From: Vogesella indigofera
GTDB taxonomy: Bacteria > Pseudomonadota > Gammaproteobacteria > Burkholderiales > Chromobacteriaceae
Length of the DNA: 64,000 bases
NCBI RefSeq assembly: GCF_003633895.1
Contig: NZ_RBID01000018.1
Span: forward strand, 62,001 to 126,000
Direction: 5' to 3'
In this document: piece by piece, positions 7,280 through 18,122 of the stretch
How the letters are laid out: each line of letters opens with the position of its first letter
Numbering within the stretch: position 1 is the first letter of the stretch
Made by a program: the position numbers and the translations under genes
Notes under the pieces: generated by a model
Databases searched by the model: none
Seen by the model: only the letters and a program-made list of their open reading frames with translations
What the model was told of the DNA's origin: nothing

Positions 7280-9913
7280 TTATGCCGAAAGGTTTTTCGA
7301 CACAATCTCGAACACATCGTTCGACAGCCCCGGTTTGGCCAGGATCTGCTGCAGGGCGGCGGTCATCTGCTGCTGGCGTTGCGGCTCCAGCTTGCGGCGA
7401 CGGTTGAATGCCGCCACCAGCCGGCTGGCCACCTGCGGGTTGATGTCGTCCAGCAGCATGATCTGCTCGGCCAGGAAGCGGTAGCCGGAGCCGTCGGCAG
7501 CATGGAAATGCAGCATGTTGCGGCCGAAGCTGCCCAGCAGCGCACGCGCCTTGTTCGGGTTCTTGAGGGTGAATGCCGGGTGCGTCATCGCGTTCCGGAC
7601 GTGGTCCAGCGTGCACGGCAGCTGGCTGCTGGCCAGCAGGCTGAAGTACTTGTCCATCACCAGCGCGTTGCCCTGCCAGCGCTCGGCAAAGGCAAGATAG
7701 CAGTCGGTGCGGACATCGCCGTCGCGGTCGCGCAGCGCCAGCAGCGCGCCCATCTGGTCGGTCATGTTGTCGGCGTTCATGCACTGCTGCTCGGCCGCTT
7801 CCTCCGGCCAGGCGTCGCTGAGCCGCGTCAGCATCGCCAGCGCCAGGTTCTTCAGCGCACGGCGGCCGGCATCGTCCGGCTGGTAGTCGGCACACTGGTT
7901 GATGTCGAAGGCCTCGTGCCATTCGCCGCGCAGTGCCTGCGCCAGCGCCGCCAGCACGAATTCGCGCACCGCGTGGATGCGCGCCGGATCGGCGGCGTCG
8001 ACCATTTCCAGGATCTCGGCTTCCGACGGCAGCGTCAGCATCAGCGCCTTGAACGCGGCATCGGCCTCGTGGTCGCGCAACACCGCGCGCAACGCCTCGA
8101 CAAAGCCCTCGGCCAGTTGCAGCGGGCGGCCGGCGGCGTGATCGGCGATCAGCTGCTTGAACAGGCGCTCGGCGTAGGCCTGGCCGGCCTCCCAGCGCGC
8201 GAATGGGTCGCTGTCGTTGGCCATCAGGAAGGCCAGTTCGTCGTCGCGCCAGTCGAACACCAGCTTCACCGGCGCCGAGAAACCGCGCAGCAGCGACGGT
8301 ACCGGCTGCTGGCTGACGTTGACGAAGGTGAAGCTTTGCTCGGCGGCACGCACGTCCAGCACGCGGGTGGTGGCGCCGGCCTCGGCCTCGCCCTCCAGTT
8401 GCAGCGGCAGGTCCTGGCCGTCGCGGCCAACCAGGCCCAGCGCCAGCGGAATGTGGAACGGCTGCTTGTCGCCCTGCCCCGGCGTCGCCGGGCAGTGCTG
8501 CACCAGATGCAGGGTGTAGCTGAGCGCGACCGGATCGTAGTCGCCGCGCACCGTCAGCTGCGGGGTACCGGCCTGGCTGTACCACAGCGCGAACTGCGTG
8601 AGGTCTACCCCGTTGGCGTCGGCCATCGCGGCGCGGAAGTCGTCGCAGGTCACCGCCTGGCCGTCGTGGCGCTTGAAGTACAGCTGCATGCCCTTCTGGA
8701 AGCCGGCTTCGCCGAGCAGGGTATGGTACATACGCACCACTTCGGCGCCCTTTTCGTACACCGTCATGGTGTAGAAGTTGTTCATCTCGATGTAGCTGTC
8801 CGGGCGGATCGGGTGCGCGGTCGGGCCGGCGTCTTCCGGGAACTGCAGCTGGCGCAGGTTTTTCACGTCCTGGATGCGCTGCACCGCACGGCTGTGCAGG
8901 TCGGAACTGAACTCCTGGTCGCGGAACACGGTCAGGCCTTCCTTCAGCGACAGCTGGAACCAGTCGCGGCAGGTGACGCGGTTGCCGGTCCAGTTGTGGA
9001 AGTACTCGTGGCCGATGATGGCTTCCACGCGCTCGAAGTCGGCGTCGGTAGCGGTATCCTGCCGCGCCAGCACCGCCGAGGTATTGAAGATGTTGAGGCC
9101 CTTGTTCTCCATCGCACCCATGTTGAAGTCGCCGACGGCGACGATCATGTAGATGTCGAGGTCGTACTCCAGGCCGAAGCGCTGCTCATCCCACTGCATC
9201 GAGCGCTTCACCGCGCCCATCGCGAATGCCACCTTGTCCTGGTCGGCCGGCACGGTCCAGATTTCCAGCGCCACGCGGCGGCCGCTGGCGGTGATGTAGC
9301 TGTCCTTCAGCGCCGACAGCCGGCCGGCCACCAGTGCGAACAGGTAGGACGGCTTGCGGTACGGGTCGACCCACTTCACCCAGTGCCGCTTCTTGTCGGC
9401 CATGCCCTCGCCGACCTTGTTGCCGTTGGACAGCAGTACCGGGTACTTCTGCTTGTCGGCGATGATGGTGGTGGTGAACTTGGCCATCACGTCCGGACGG
9501 TCGGGATAGAAGGTGATCTTGCGGAAGCCTTCCGGCTCGCACTGGGTATACAGGTTGCTGCCGCCGGAGGCGTACAGCCCCATCAGGCTGCTGTTGGCCA
9601 CCGGGTCGATCTCGGTTTCCACATCCAGAATGAAGCTGTCCGGCACGTTGGCGATGCTCAGGCCATCATCGCGCAGGCTGTAGGCGTCGGCGGCCAGCAC
9701 TTCACCGTCCAGCTGCAGCGACAGCAGCGTGGCCGAGCCGTCCAGCTGCAGCACGTTGGCCGCGGTGGCCGCCGGATTGCGGTGCATGATCAGGCGCGAA
9801 CGCACGTGCACCAGATTGTCGTCGAGGATGTCGAAGGTCAGGTCGACCTTGTCCACCAGATAGGACGGCACTTGATAGTCTTGCCGGTACTTGATTTGGG
9901 CTTGTTGGCTCAT
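7280..9913 (-). CDS. pepN: Aminopeptidase N (M1 zinc metallopeptidase)
   Basis: 877 residues, the usual length of proteobacterial PepN. It removes N-terminal residues from peptides in the cytoplasm. [11 protein letters not shown] is the aminopeptidase exopeptidase motif. The zinc site is [11 protein letters not shown] near residue 302, with the distal glutamate in [14 protein letters not shown] long helical C-terminal domain follows. The ATG at 9913 has an AGGAAA Shine-Dalgarno. An M61 peptidase gene lies 80 nt upstream in the same direction, so both may share a transcript. Confidence 0.96.
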   Translation of the reverse strand: MSQQAQIKYRQDYQVPSYLVDKVDLTFDILDDNLVHVRSRLIMHRNPAATAANVLQLDGSATLLSLQLDGEVLAADAYSLRDDGLSIANVPDSFILDVETEIDPVANSSLMGLYASGGSNLYTQCEPEGFRKITFYPDRPDVMAKFTTTIIADKQKYPVLLSNGNKVGEGMADKKRHWVKWVDPYRKPSYLFALVAGRLSALKDSYITASGRRVALEIWTVPADQDKVAFAMGAVKRSMQWDEQRFGLEYDLDIYMIVAVGDFNMGAMENKGLNIFNTSAVLARQDTATDADFERVEAIIGHEYFHNWTGNRVTCRDWFQLSLKEGLTVFRDQEFSSDLHSRAVQRIQDVKNLRQLQFPEDAGPTAHPIRPDSYIEMNNFYTMTVYEKGAEVVRMYHTLLGEAGFQKGMQLYFKRHDGQAVTCDDFRAAMADANGVDLTQFALWYSQAGTPQLTVRGDYDPVALSYTLHLVQHCPATPGQGDKQPFHIPLALGLVGRDGQDLPLQLEGEAEAGATTRVLDVRAAEQSFTFVNVSQQPVPSLLRGFSAPVKLVFDWRDDELAFLMANDSDPFARWEAGQAYAERLFKQLIADHAAGRPLQLAEGFVEALRAVLRDHEADAAFKALMLTLPSEAEILEMVDAADPARIHAVREFVLAALAQALRGEWHEAFDINQCADYQPDDAGRRALKNLALAMLTRLSDAWPEEAAEQQCMNADNMTDQMGALLALRDRDGDVRTDCYLAFAERWQGNALVMDKYFSLLASSQLPCTLDHVRNAMTHPAFTLKNPNKARALLGSFGRNMLHFHAADGSGYRFLAEQIMLLDDINPQVASRLVAAFNRRRKLEPQRQQQMTAALQQILAKPGLSNDVFEIVSKNLSA

Positions 9914-9992
9914 GCCATGTTTCCTGTGTAGGGTACGGGGCGGGTCAGCGCACTGCCCGCCCTCCTTGTTGTCTACGCGAAAGCGTCCCCGG

Positions 9993-11780
9993 TTAATGCG
10001 TCGGCCAGCCGGCGCCCTTGTCCTCCAGGCGCAGGCGGCAGGTATCGGCGGCGGTGGCGGCCAGCGTTACCTTGTAAGTGTTCAGTTCGTCGCGGCGGAA
10101 GGCGTGGATCTTCACCGTGTCGCCGATGCGGCAGCGGCTGATCGCCTTGTCCAGGTCGCTGACCTTCAGCCCGTTGACGGCGATGACCACGTCGCCGCCG
10201 GCCAGCCCGGCCGCCTGCGCCGCGCCGCCGTCCAGCACGCTGACGAGGCGCACGCCGAGGGCATCGGGCGCGCTCTTCACGCCCAGGGTTGGCCGCAATG
10301 GCGCGGCACGGAATTCGTCGACCACGCTGCCGCTGTCGGCCGGGCCGTCGGCCGGTACCATCTGCATCTGAACCCCCTGCGTGGCGAGGAGTTCCTCCAG
10401 CGGCAAATCGGAGGTGGAACGGATCGCCATGTCGAAGAACTTGCCGAGCTTGAGGCCGGTCACCTCTTCGGCCACGCGCTCCCACTCGTCTTCCGCCAGG
10501 CCCTGGCCATCGGTCAGCCACTTCTGCCACAGCGCCAGCATCACCGTGTCCAGGCTCCTGGCGCCGCCGGTTTCGCGGCGGATGTGCAGGTCCAGCGCCA
10601 GCGCCGCCAGCGCACCCTTGGTGTAGTAGCTGACGATGCTGTTGGGGCTGTTCTCGTCCTGGCGGTAGTACTTGGTCCACGCGTCGAAACTGGAGTCGGC
10701 CAGGGTCTGCCTGGTGCGGCCGTTGCCGCGCGCGACGCCGCTGATGGTCTTGGCCAGCAGGCCAAGATAGCGCTTCTCATCGATCAGGCCGCAGCGCAGC
10801 AGCGCGAGATCGTCGTAGTAGGAGGTGATGCCCTCGAACGCCCACAGCAGCGTGGTGTGGCCTTCGCGGTTCAAGTCGTAGGGGGTGAACACCGCTGGCT
10901 TCATCCGCTTCACGTTCCAGCTGTGGAAGTACTCGTGGCTGATCAGGCCCAGCAGCTTGAGGTAGCCGTCGCCGATCTCGCCGTCAGCCAATCCCGGCGC
11001 CGGCAGGTCGTCGCGACTGGCCACCAGCGCGGTGGAGGCGCGATGCTCCAGCCCGCCGTAGATGTCGCCGCCGACAAACAGCATGAACACGTAGCGCTCG
11101 AACGGCGCCGGCTCGCCAAAGAAGTGGATCTGCCACTCGCAGATGCGCTTGGTGTCTGCGGCCAACCTTTTCAGGTCGGACTGATAGTGGCCGGAGACGA
11201 TGAACTCGTGCGGCACGCCGCAGGCCTTGAAGCGGATGCGCTCGAACTCGCCCAGTTCCACCGGATGGTCGATCAGTTCGTCGTAGCTGGCCGCCTGGTA
11301 GCGGCCGAAACCGGATTTCCTGACGTCGAGCGCCGGCAGGCTGGTCGCCACCTGCCACTTGGCCAGCGCCTTGTCCGGCGGCGGCAGCAGTTCCACTTCG
11401 CACGGCGCGTGCTCGAAGCCGTCGGCCTGCAGGAACACGCTGGTACCGTTGTAGAAGCCGCGCTGCTGGTCCAGGTAGGCGCCGCGCACGGACAGGTCGA
11501 AGGCATACACGGTGTAGTGCAGCGTCAGTGCGCCCGTCACCGGCGCCGCCTGCCAGCTCTGCTTGTCCAGTTTCTGCAGCGCCACCGCCTTGCCGCCGCT
11601 CTCGGCGCGGATGGCCACGATGTGGCGGGCGAACTCGCGAATCATGTAGCTGCCGGGAATCCACGCCGGCAGCCGCAGCACTTGTCCTGTGGCGGCGGGC
11701 TGGCGAATGGTCAGCGAGACTTCAAACAGGTGCGCCTGCGGATCAAGCGGGCAGAGGCGATAGCGGACGGCAAAGCTCAT
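9993..11780 (-). CDS. M61 family peptidase with C-terminal PDZ domain
   Basis: 595 residues resembling glycyl aminopeptidases of the M61 family. The N-terminal beta domain includes [17 protein letters not shown]. The catalytic site is [11 protein letters not shown] near residue 282, followed by [15 protein letters not shown] with the third ligand glutamate. A PDZ domain occupies about residues 495-575 ([20 protein letters not shown]). No signal peptide is evident. Near-copies of the iterated 13-mer occur at 10284-10296 and 11158-11170. The FNR-controlled cco promoter lies divergently 75 bp upstream. Confidence 0.9.
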   Translation of the reverse strand: MSFAVRYRLCPLDPQAHLFEVSLTIRQPAATGQVLRLPAWIPGSYMIREFARHIVAIRAESGGKAVALQKLDKQSWQAAPVTGALTLHYTVYAFDLSVRGAYLDQQRGFYNGTSVFLQADGFEHAPCEVELLPPPDKALAKWQVATSLPALDVRKSGFGRYQAASYDELIDHPVELGEFERIRFKACGVPHEFIVSGHYQSDLKRLAADTKRICEWQIHFFGEPAPFERYVFMLFVGGDIYGGLEHRASTALVASRDDLPAPGLADGEIGDGYLKLLGLISHEYFHSWNVKRMKPAVFTPYDLNREGHTTLLWAFEGITSYYDDLALLRCGLIDEKRYLGLLAKTISGVARGNGRTRQTLADSSFDAWTKYYRQDENSPNSIVSYYTKGALAALALDLHIRRETGGARSLDTVMLALWQKWLTDGQGLAEDEWERVAEEVTGLKLGKFFDMAIRSTSDLPLEELLATQGVQMQMVPADGPADSGSVVDEFRAAPLRPTLGVKSAPDALGVRLVSVLDGGAAQAAGLAGGDVVIAVNGLKVSDLDKAISRCRIGDTVKIHAFRRDELNTYKVTLAATAADTCRLRLEDKGAGWPTH

Positions 11781-11855
11781 GACACAACCCCGGACTGGAA
11801 GGGAAAGTGGGGGATTCTAGCACCATGTCCTGTCTGGCGCAGGCAGGGTGGCCGC

Positions 11856-11869
11856 TTGATCTTCATCAA
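11856..11869 (+). promoter_or_regulatory. FNR/ANR box of the cco operon
   Basis: TTGATCTTCATCAA is a perfect match to TTGAT-N4-ATCAA. Its centre is about 41 bp before the start point predicted from the -10 at 11891-11896, which is class II activator geometry. It explains low-oxygen induction of the cbb3 oxidase. Confidence 0.88.
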
Positions 11870-11890
11870 AATGGGCAAAGGCAATGACAA

Positions 11891-11896
11891 TATAAT
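11891..11896 (+). promoter_or_regulatory. -10 element of the FNR-dependent cco promoter
   Basis: Perfect TATAAT 21 bp after the FNR box. The implied leader to ccoN is about 320 nt. A second weaker promoter (TTGATT at 11995-12000, TAAATG at 12018-12023, 17-bp gap) could shorten it. Confidence 0.7.
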
Positions 11897-11939
11897 CGCA
11901 GTGGGCAAAAAGGGCTTTTCAGCCTGACACGCCGCGACA

Positions 11940-11973
11940 GACAGCGCAAAAAGCCGGGTTCACCGGCGCTGTC
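11940..11973 (+). other. Hairpin in the cco leader; rest of 11781-12222 has no gene
   Basis: GACAGCGC/GCGCTGTC (11940-11947 and 11966-11973) encloses 18 nt in the predicted 5' leader. Apart from the promoter elements and a direct repeat TATGCCATCC near 12106-12121, I see nothing else in the 440-bp gap. Confidence 0.4.
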
Positions 11974-12222
11974 GTCTGGCCGCTGACACCCGATTTGATT
12001 TAGAATGCCTGATTGAATAAATGGGGATTCGGGGCGCTTTCACACCGACTGGAATAACACCGATACCGTGCACCACCAATGTGGTCACCCGGTCTTATGC
12101 CATCCACGGCCCTATGCCATCCCCGCGACTTGCCCGACTTCATTTTCATATGGGGTTACGCACCGGGGTTTCAAGTCGCTACGGTTTTACGTTCTAGTTC
12201 GCAACCTTGGAGAAAACCCTAA

Positions 12223-13647
<1,425 letters not shown>

Positions 13648-13665
13648 GGGACAGAAAGAACCATC

Positions 13666-14280
13666 ATGGAAAAAATCCAGAAACTGATTGAAGAAAACGT
13701 CGCCTACCTGATCGTGCTGACCCTGCTGGTGATCAGCATCGCCGCACTGGTCGAGATCGTGCCGCTGATGTTCCAGAAGTCGACCACCCAGCCGATCGCC
13801 GGTGTCAAGCCGTACAACGCGCTGCAGCTGACCGGCCGTGACCTGTACATCCGCGAAGGCTGCTACGGCTGCCACTCGCAGATGGTGCGTCCGTTCCGTG
13901 CCGAAACCGAACGCTACGGCCACTACTCGGTCGCCGGCGAATCGGTGTACGACCATCCGTTCCAGTGGGGCTCCAAGCGTACCGGTCCGGATCTGGCTCG
14001 CGTCGGTGGCCGCTACTCCGACGAATGGCATCGTGTGCATCTGGTCAACCCGCGTGACGTGGTACCGGAATCCAACATGCCGGCATTCCCGTGGCTGGCG
14101 CGCAACCTGGCCGATGCCGAGGGTGTCGCCGCCAAGATGACCGCGCTGCGCAAGGTGGGTGTACCGTACAGCGACAAGGAAATTGCCGAAGCCCAGGCCA
14201 TGGTCGAAGGCAAGTCCGAAATGGACGCGATCATCGCCTACATGCAAGGCCTTGGTCTTGCGCTGAAGAACGCGCGCTAA
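13666..14280 (+). CDS. ccoO: cbb3-type cytochrome c oxidase subunit II (monoheme)
   Basis: 204 residues. One N-terminal membrane anchor (about 12-34) is followed by a periplasmic cytochrome c domain with CYGCH and a conserved [15 protein letters not shown] stretch. The axial methionine is probably in [11 protein letters not shown]. It passes electrons from CcoP to CcoN. The following ATG of ccoQ is 3 nt after the stop. Confidence 0.96.
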   Translation: MEKIQKLIEENVAYLIVLTLLVISIAALVEIVPLMFQKSTTQPIAGVKPYNALQLTGRDLYIREGCYGCHSQMVRPFRAETERYGHYSVAGESVYDHPFQWGSKRTGPDLARVGGRYSDEWHRVHLVNPRDVVPESNMPAFPWLARNLADAEGVAAKMTALRKVGVPYSDKEIAEAQAMVEGKSEMDAIIAYMQGLGLALKNAR

Positions 14281-14283
14281 GTC

Positions 14284-14469
14284 ATGGACTTGACCAATCT
14301 GGCCCGCATCCTGTTCACGGTATTCTGTTTTGTGACGTTTATCGTGATCCTGATCGGTGCCTTCGGTAAAAAATCGCAGAGGCGTTATGACGATGCGGCC
14401 AACCTTGTCTTCAATGGCGACGAGGAAGAGCAGCATGGGATTGACGCCGCTAACGGAGCGAAGAAATGA
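14284..14469 (+). CDS. ccoQ: cbb3-type oxidase small subunit CcoQ
   Basis: 61 residues. A single N-terminal membrane helix (ARILFTVFCFVTFIVILIGAF) is followed by a short polar tail. CcoQ stabilises the assembled oxidase. Its stop overlaps the ccoP start (ATGA at 14466-14469). An exact copy of the iterated 13-mer lies in the tail, so the tail sequence is partly set by that motif. Confidence 0.9.
   Translation: MDLTNLARILFTVFCFVTFIVILIGAFGKKSQRRYDDAANLVFNGDEEEQHGIDAANGAKK
14395..14407 (+). repeat. Iterated 13-mer, exact copy
   Basis: Within ccoQ, read as Ala-Ala-Asn-Leu. Confidence 0.85.
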
Positions 14470-15380
14470 GTGATTTCGTGAGTGATTTCTGGAGTATCTA
14501 CATCACGGTGATCGTGATCGTAGGTATCGTCGGTTTGACGTACTTGCTGTTCAGCCAGTCGAAGACCACGGTACAAAAAGGGGAAGAAGTAAAAACCATG
14601 GGGCACGTCTGGGATGACGACCTCGAGGAATACAACAACCCGCTGCCGCGCTGGTGGATGCTGATGTTCTACATCACCCTGATCTTCGGCGCCGTCTACC
14701 TGGTGCTGTACCCGGGTCTGGGTACCTGGAAAGGCATCCGTGGCTGGACTTCCGTTGGCCAGTACAAGGAAGAGAAAGCCCAGGCGGAAGCCAAGTACCA
14801 GCCGCTGTACGACAAGTTCATGAAAATGGACGTGAAAACCGTGGCGGCCGATCCGGAAGCGCAGGCCATGGGCAAGCGCCTGTTCCAGACCTACTGCGTC
14901 CAGTGCCACGGCTCTGACGCACGCGGCGCCAAGGGCTTCCCGAACCTGACCGACAACGACTGGCTGTACGGCGGCACCCCGGAAATCATCAAGACCACGC
15001 TGGATGGTGGCCGTCACGGCCAGATGCCGGCCTTCGGCGCCGCCTTCGGCGAAGAAAAGGTCAAGGATGTAGCCAACTACGCGATGTCGCTGTCCGGCAA
15101 GAAGCATGACGCCGAACGCGCCAGCCGCGGCAAGGAAACCTTTACCGCGGTGTGCGCAGCCTGCCACGGCGCAGACGGCAAGGGTAACCAGGCACTGGGT
15201 GCACCGAACCTGACCGACAACATCTGGCTGTATGGTGGTACCGAGAAGACCATCATCGAAACCGTGACCAACGGTCGCAACAACCAGATGCCGGCCTGGA
15301 AAGACTTCCTCGGCGACGGCAAGGTTCACCTGCTGACCTCTTATGTCTGGGGCCTCTCCAACAAGGCCAAAGCAGAGTAA
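14466..15380 (+). CDS. ccoP: cbb3-type cytochrome c oxidase subunit III (diheme)
   Basis: 304 residues. Two membrane helices lie in the N-terminal 95 residues, with the family motif TMGHVWDDDLEEYNNPLPRWW between them. Two cytochrome c domains follow, with CVQCH and CAACH heme sites and repeated PNLTDN segments. It receives electrons from soluble or membrane cytochromes. Last subunit gene before a terminator. Confidence 0.96.
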   Translation: MSDFVSDFWSIYITVIVIVGIVGLTYLLFSQSKTTVQKGEEVKTMGHVWDDDLEEYNNPLPRWWMLMFYITLIFGAVYLVLYPGLGTWKGIRGWTSVGQYKEEKAQAEAKYQPLYDKFMKMDVKTVAADPEAQAMGKRLFQTYCVQCHGSDARGAKGFPNLTDNDWLYGGTPEIIKTTLDGGRHGQMPAFGAAFGEEKVKDVANYAMSLSGKKHDAERASRGKETFTAVCAACHGADGKGNQALGAPNLTDNIWLYGGTEKTIIETVTNGRNNQMPAWKDFLGDGKVHLLTSYVWGLSNKAKAE

Positions 15381-15393
15381 TTGATGCTGCTCA

Positions 15394-15424
15394 ATACTGC
15401 CCGCGCAAGCGGGCAGTATCTTTT
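15394..15424 (+). terminator. Terminator after ccoP
   Basis: Stem ATACTGCCCGC/GCGGGCAGTAT (15394-15404 and 15409-15419), GCAA loop, then CTTTT. It separates ccoNOQP from ccoGH. Confidence 0.88.
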
Positions 15425-15531
15425 GCGGCATACAATATATCTATTGGTAAAATAAATCACCATTCAGAACAGTTCGCACAGTACATAATGAATTGTGTAT
15501 TTCGCGAAATTTTCTAGCCAGGAACCGCAGC

Positions 15532-16956
15532 ATGAGCCAAAAGCTGAAAGACATCCCGGTCAGGGTCGAGCCGGCCAAACCGGAAATGCAGACCGTGTCG
15601 CTGTACGAGGCACAGAAAAAGATCCATCCGCGCAGCGTCAGCGGCCTGTTCAACAACTGGCGTATCCTGTTCGTGGTCGCCACCCAGCTGTTCTACTTCG
15701 GCCTGCCGTGGCTGCAATGGAACGGGCGCCAGGCGGTACTGTTTGACCTGGTCAACCGCAAGTTCTACCTGTTCGGCCTCACCATCTGGCCGCAGGACTT
15801 CGTCTACCTCGCCGCCCTGCTGATGTGCTGCGCCTTTGCGCTGTTCGCCTGGACCACCATCGCCGGCCGGCTATGGTGCGGCTACTCCTGTCCACAAACC
15901 GTCTACACCGAGATCATGATCTGGATCGAGCAGCTGGTGGAGGGCGACCGCAACAAGCGCCTCAAGCTCGACAAGGAGGCGATGGGGCTGCGCAAGCTGC
16001 GCCTGCGCGCCACCAGCCAGGGCCTGATGATCGTGTTCTCGCTGCTGACCGGTTTTACCCTGGTCGGCTACTTCACGCCGATGCTGGATCTGGTCGCCGC
16101 GCTGCCGAGCTTTAACTACGGCTCGTGGGAAATCTTCTGGATGTTCTTCTACGCCGGTTTCACCTATCTGCTGGCCGGCCACATGCGCGAGCAGGTGTGC
16201 AAGTACATGTGCCCGTATGCCCGCTTCCAGAGCGCGATGTTCGACGAAGACACGCTGATCATCTCCTATGACGAAAAGCGCGGCGAACCGCGCGGCGCGC
16301 GCAAGAAGGGCCAGGACAATACCAATCTCGGCGACTGCATCAACTGCGGCATCTGCGTGCAGGTGTGCCCGGTCGGCATCGACATCCGTAACGGCCTGCA
16401 GTACGAGTGCATCGGCTGCGCCGCCTGTATCGACGCCTGCGACGAGGTGATGGTCAAGGTCGGCAGCCCGAAAGGCCTGATCCGCTACACCACCGAGGCG
16501 GCACTGGAAGGCAAGTATCCGGAAAGCGAATTCTGGTCGCGTCTGAAGCGACCACGCGTGGTGCTGTACCTGCTGCTGCTGGTCATCATTTTCGGTGCCG
16601 CGGTCACGTCCTTGGTGATGCGCAAACCGTTCAAGGTCGACATCCTGAAGGACCGCGCCTCGCTGGTGCGCGAGACCGACGACGGCTGGCTGGAGAACAA
16701 CTACAGCGTGCGCATCATCAACGTGTCGGAAACGGAACAACACTTCCGCATCACGGTCGAAGGCCTGCCGGACCTGAAACTGGTGGTCGACCGCAAGGAC
16801 ATCGTGGTCAAGGCCACCGAGAACGAACAGATCGACGTGCGGGTGCAGGCTGATCCACAATACGCGACCAAGGGCAGCCACAAGATCTACTTCCGGGTCG
16901 AGTCGCTACCGGATGGCACCGCCATCGAGGAAAAATCGAGCTTTATCGGAGAATGA
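15532..16956 (+). CDS. ccoG: Cytochrome c oxidase accessory protein CcoG
   Basis: 474 residues. A polyferredoxin-like membrane protein needed for cbb3 assembly (copper reduction in studied members). Several membrane helices are followed by two ferredoxin-type clusters (CINCGICVQVCPVG, then CIGCAACIDACDEV); further cysteine pairs occur in WCGYSCPQ and CKYMCPYARF. The C-terminal third is an immunoglobulin-like periplasmic domain. The ATG at 15532 with AGGA upstream is chosen over an upstream start at 15493. Its stop overlaps ccoH. Confidence 0.94.
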   Translation: MSQKLKDIPVRVEPAKPEMQTVSLYEAQKKIHPRSVSGLFNNWRILFVVATQLFYFGLPWLQWNGRQAVLFDLVNRKFYLFGLTIWPQDFVYLAALLMCCAFALFAWTTIAGRLWCGYSCPQTVYTEIMIWIEQLVEGDRNKRLKLDKEAMGLRKLRLRATSQGLMIVFSLLTGFTLVGYFTPMLDLVAALPSFNYGSWEIFWMFFYAGFTYLLAGHMREQVCKYMCPYARFQSAMFDEDTLIISYDEKRGEPRGARKKGQDNTNLGDCINCGICVQVCPVGIDIRNGLQYECIGCAACIDACDEVMVKVGSPKGLIRYTTEAALEGKYPESEFWSRLKRPRVVLYLLLLVIIFGAAVTSLVMRKPFKVDILKDRASLVRETDDGWLENNYSVRIINVSETEQHFRITVEGLPDLKLVVDRKDIVVKATENEQIDVRVQADPQYATKGSHKIYFRVESLPDGTAIEEKSSFIGE

Positions 16957-16958
16957 CG

Positions 16959-17480
16959 ATGCAGAAACAAACAGGGGCGGCACGCCCCTGGTACAAGGAG
17001 CGCTGGTTCTGGCTGCTGATGTCGGGGCCCCTGCTGGTGGTGATTGCCGGCTTTGTCACCTTTGGCATCATCGTGCGTGGCGCCGACGACATGGTCAACG
17101 ACGACTACTACAAGCAGGGCAAGGACATCAACCTGGAGCTGAAGCGCGACCTGGCCGCCCAGTCGCTGGGCATCAACGCCCAGGTGATGTTCAGTGACGA
17201 CATGCGCAGCGTGCGCGTGGTCGACACCAGCGCCAAGCCGCTGACCGGCACGCCGGAACTGTTGCTGCTCCACCCGACCCGGCAGCAGGGCGACCAGCGC
17301 ATCGCACTGCAACGCGTCGGCGACAAGCTGTATCAGGGCGTACTGAAACCGGACCAGGTCAGCCACTGGTATGTGCGGCTGCAGGACAAACAGGGCAGCT
17401 GGCGGGTACAGAGTGAATGGTTACCGGCGGAAGGCGCGATGGTCACCCTCGGCAAGGCCAGCACGGAGCCAACCCCATGA
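16959..17480 (+). CDS. ccoH: FixH/CcoH family cbb3 assembly protein
   Basis: 173 residues. One membrane helix near the N-terminus (WFWLLMSGPLLVVIAGFVTF) and the family motif VNDDYYKQGKDIN precede a periplasmic FixH domain. It assists maturation of the oxidase. An ATG at 16953 overlaps the ccoG stop (ATGA), but the ATG at 16959 is better spaced from GGAG and is preferred. No ccoI or ccoS follows; a lipoprotein gene does. Confidence 0.88.
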   Translation: MQKQTGAARPWYKERWFWLLMSGPLLVVIAGFVTFGIIVRGADDMVNDDYYKQGKDINLELKRDLAAQSLGINAQVMFSDDMRSVRVVDTSAKPLTGTPELLLLHPTRQQGDQRIALQRVGDKLYQGVLKPDQVSHWYVRLQDKQGSWRVQSEWLPAEGAMVTLGKASTEPTP

Positions 17481-17893
17481 TGCACACCCCGCTTCCCCGC
17501 CGCCAATTGTTGCTGGTGCTGTCGGCCGGCCTGCTGGCCGCCTGCGCCACCCCGCTGCGGCCAACCCTGGCCTATCTGAATGGCACGGTGTCGTACCGCG
17601 AGAAAATACTGTGGCCGCAGGACAAGACCCTGCTACGCGTGCGCCTGCTGGCACTGGGCGATAGCGCAGATGCCGCGGCGGTGATCGCCGAACAATCGCT
17701 AGAAAAGATCAGCTTTCCGGCCACCTTCGCGCTGTGCTACGACCCGCAGGCCATCGACGCCGGCCAGCGCTACGCGGTGGATGTGCGCCTGTTCGTTGAC
17801 GGCGAGCTGCGCATGCACAGCGCCCGCCCCTATCCGGTGCTGGATGGCGGCACGGCGGCGCCGGACATCACTCTGCAGATGATCTCCGCCTAA
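17477..17893 (+). CDS. YbaY-like lipoprotein
   Basis: About 138 residues from the ATG at 17477, which overlaps the ccoH stop (ATGA); a second ATG follows directly. A lipoprotein signal peptide ends in the lipobox LAAC. The body (GTVSYREKILWPQDKTLLRVRL) resembles the YbaY/META-type outer-membrane lipoprotein domain. Function unknown; its place in the ccoGH transcript suggests co-expression at low oxygen. Its TAA stop coincides with the target duplication of the MITE that follows. A near-copy of the iterated motif is at 17557-17569. Confidence 0.75.
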   Translation: MMHTPLPRRQLLLVLSAGLLAACATPLRPTLAYLNGTVSYREKILWPQDKTLLRVRLLALGDSADAAAVIAEQSLEKISFPATFALCYDPQAIDAGQRYAVDVRLFVDGELRMHSARPYPVLDGGTAAPDITLQMISA

Positions 17894-18044
17894 GAGCCTG
17901 TTTACGATCTGTTGCGGCGGATCTCAACGGGACGATACGGCGTTGAAAACGGCTTCGGCATGCTGGTTTATATCCAGATAAACGCCGCGTCCTCAGCCGT
18001 TTTCGCCTTGTCTCGCATGAGCTCGCGAGATCGTGAACACGCTC
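17894..18044 (+). mobile_element. MITE-like element, copy A (151 bp)
   Basis: Terminal inverted repeats begin GAGCCTGTTTACGATCT and end with the near-complement (AGATCGTGAACACGCTC). Flanked by TAA on both sides (17891-17893 and 18045-18047), a three-base duplication like that of some IS5-group elements. About 90% identical to the inverted copy at 27759-27909. No transposase. Confidence 0.75.
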
Positions 18045-18045
18045 T

Positions 18046-18081
18046 AAGCAAAACGGCCCGCGATTGCGGGCCGCTTTGCTT
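18046..18081. terminator. Bidirectional terminator after MITE copy A
   Basis: GGCCCGC/GCGGGCC (18055-18061 and 18066-18072), extended by AAGCAAA/TTTGCTT flanks. It can serve the lipoprotein gene and the converging oxidase gene. Confidence 0.8.
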
Positions 18082-18096
18082 TAACGCTACGGATTA

Positions 18097-18118
18097 TTGC
18101 GGCCAACGTTGGCCGCAA
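18097..18118. repeat. Iterated motif as a perfect 22-bp palindrome
   Basis: Two 13-mers (CGTTG form) overlap head to head and give a perfect 22-bp palindrome, ending 4 bp before the stop codon of the converging gene. Confidence 0.85.
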
Positions 18119-18122
18119 CGCG

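Noticed and set aside
7208-9931. Plus-strand frame of 907 codons opposite pepN
   Set aside because: Antisense shadow of a complete PepN with all catalytic motifs; His/Gln/Arg-rich composition typical of reverse frames in GC-rich genes.
9938-9962. GGGCGGG/CCCGCCC hairpin between pepN and the M61 gene as a terminator
   Set aside because: No T run on either strand; the two genes are more likely co-transcribed.
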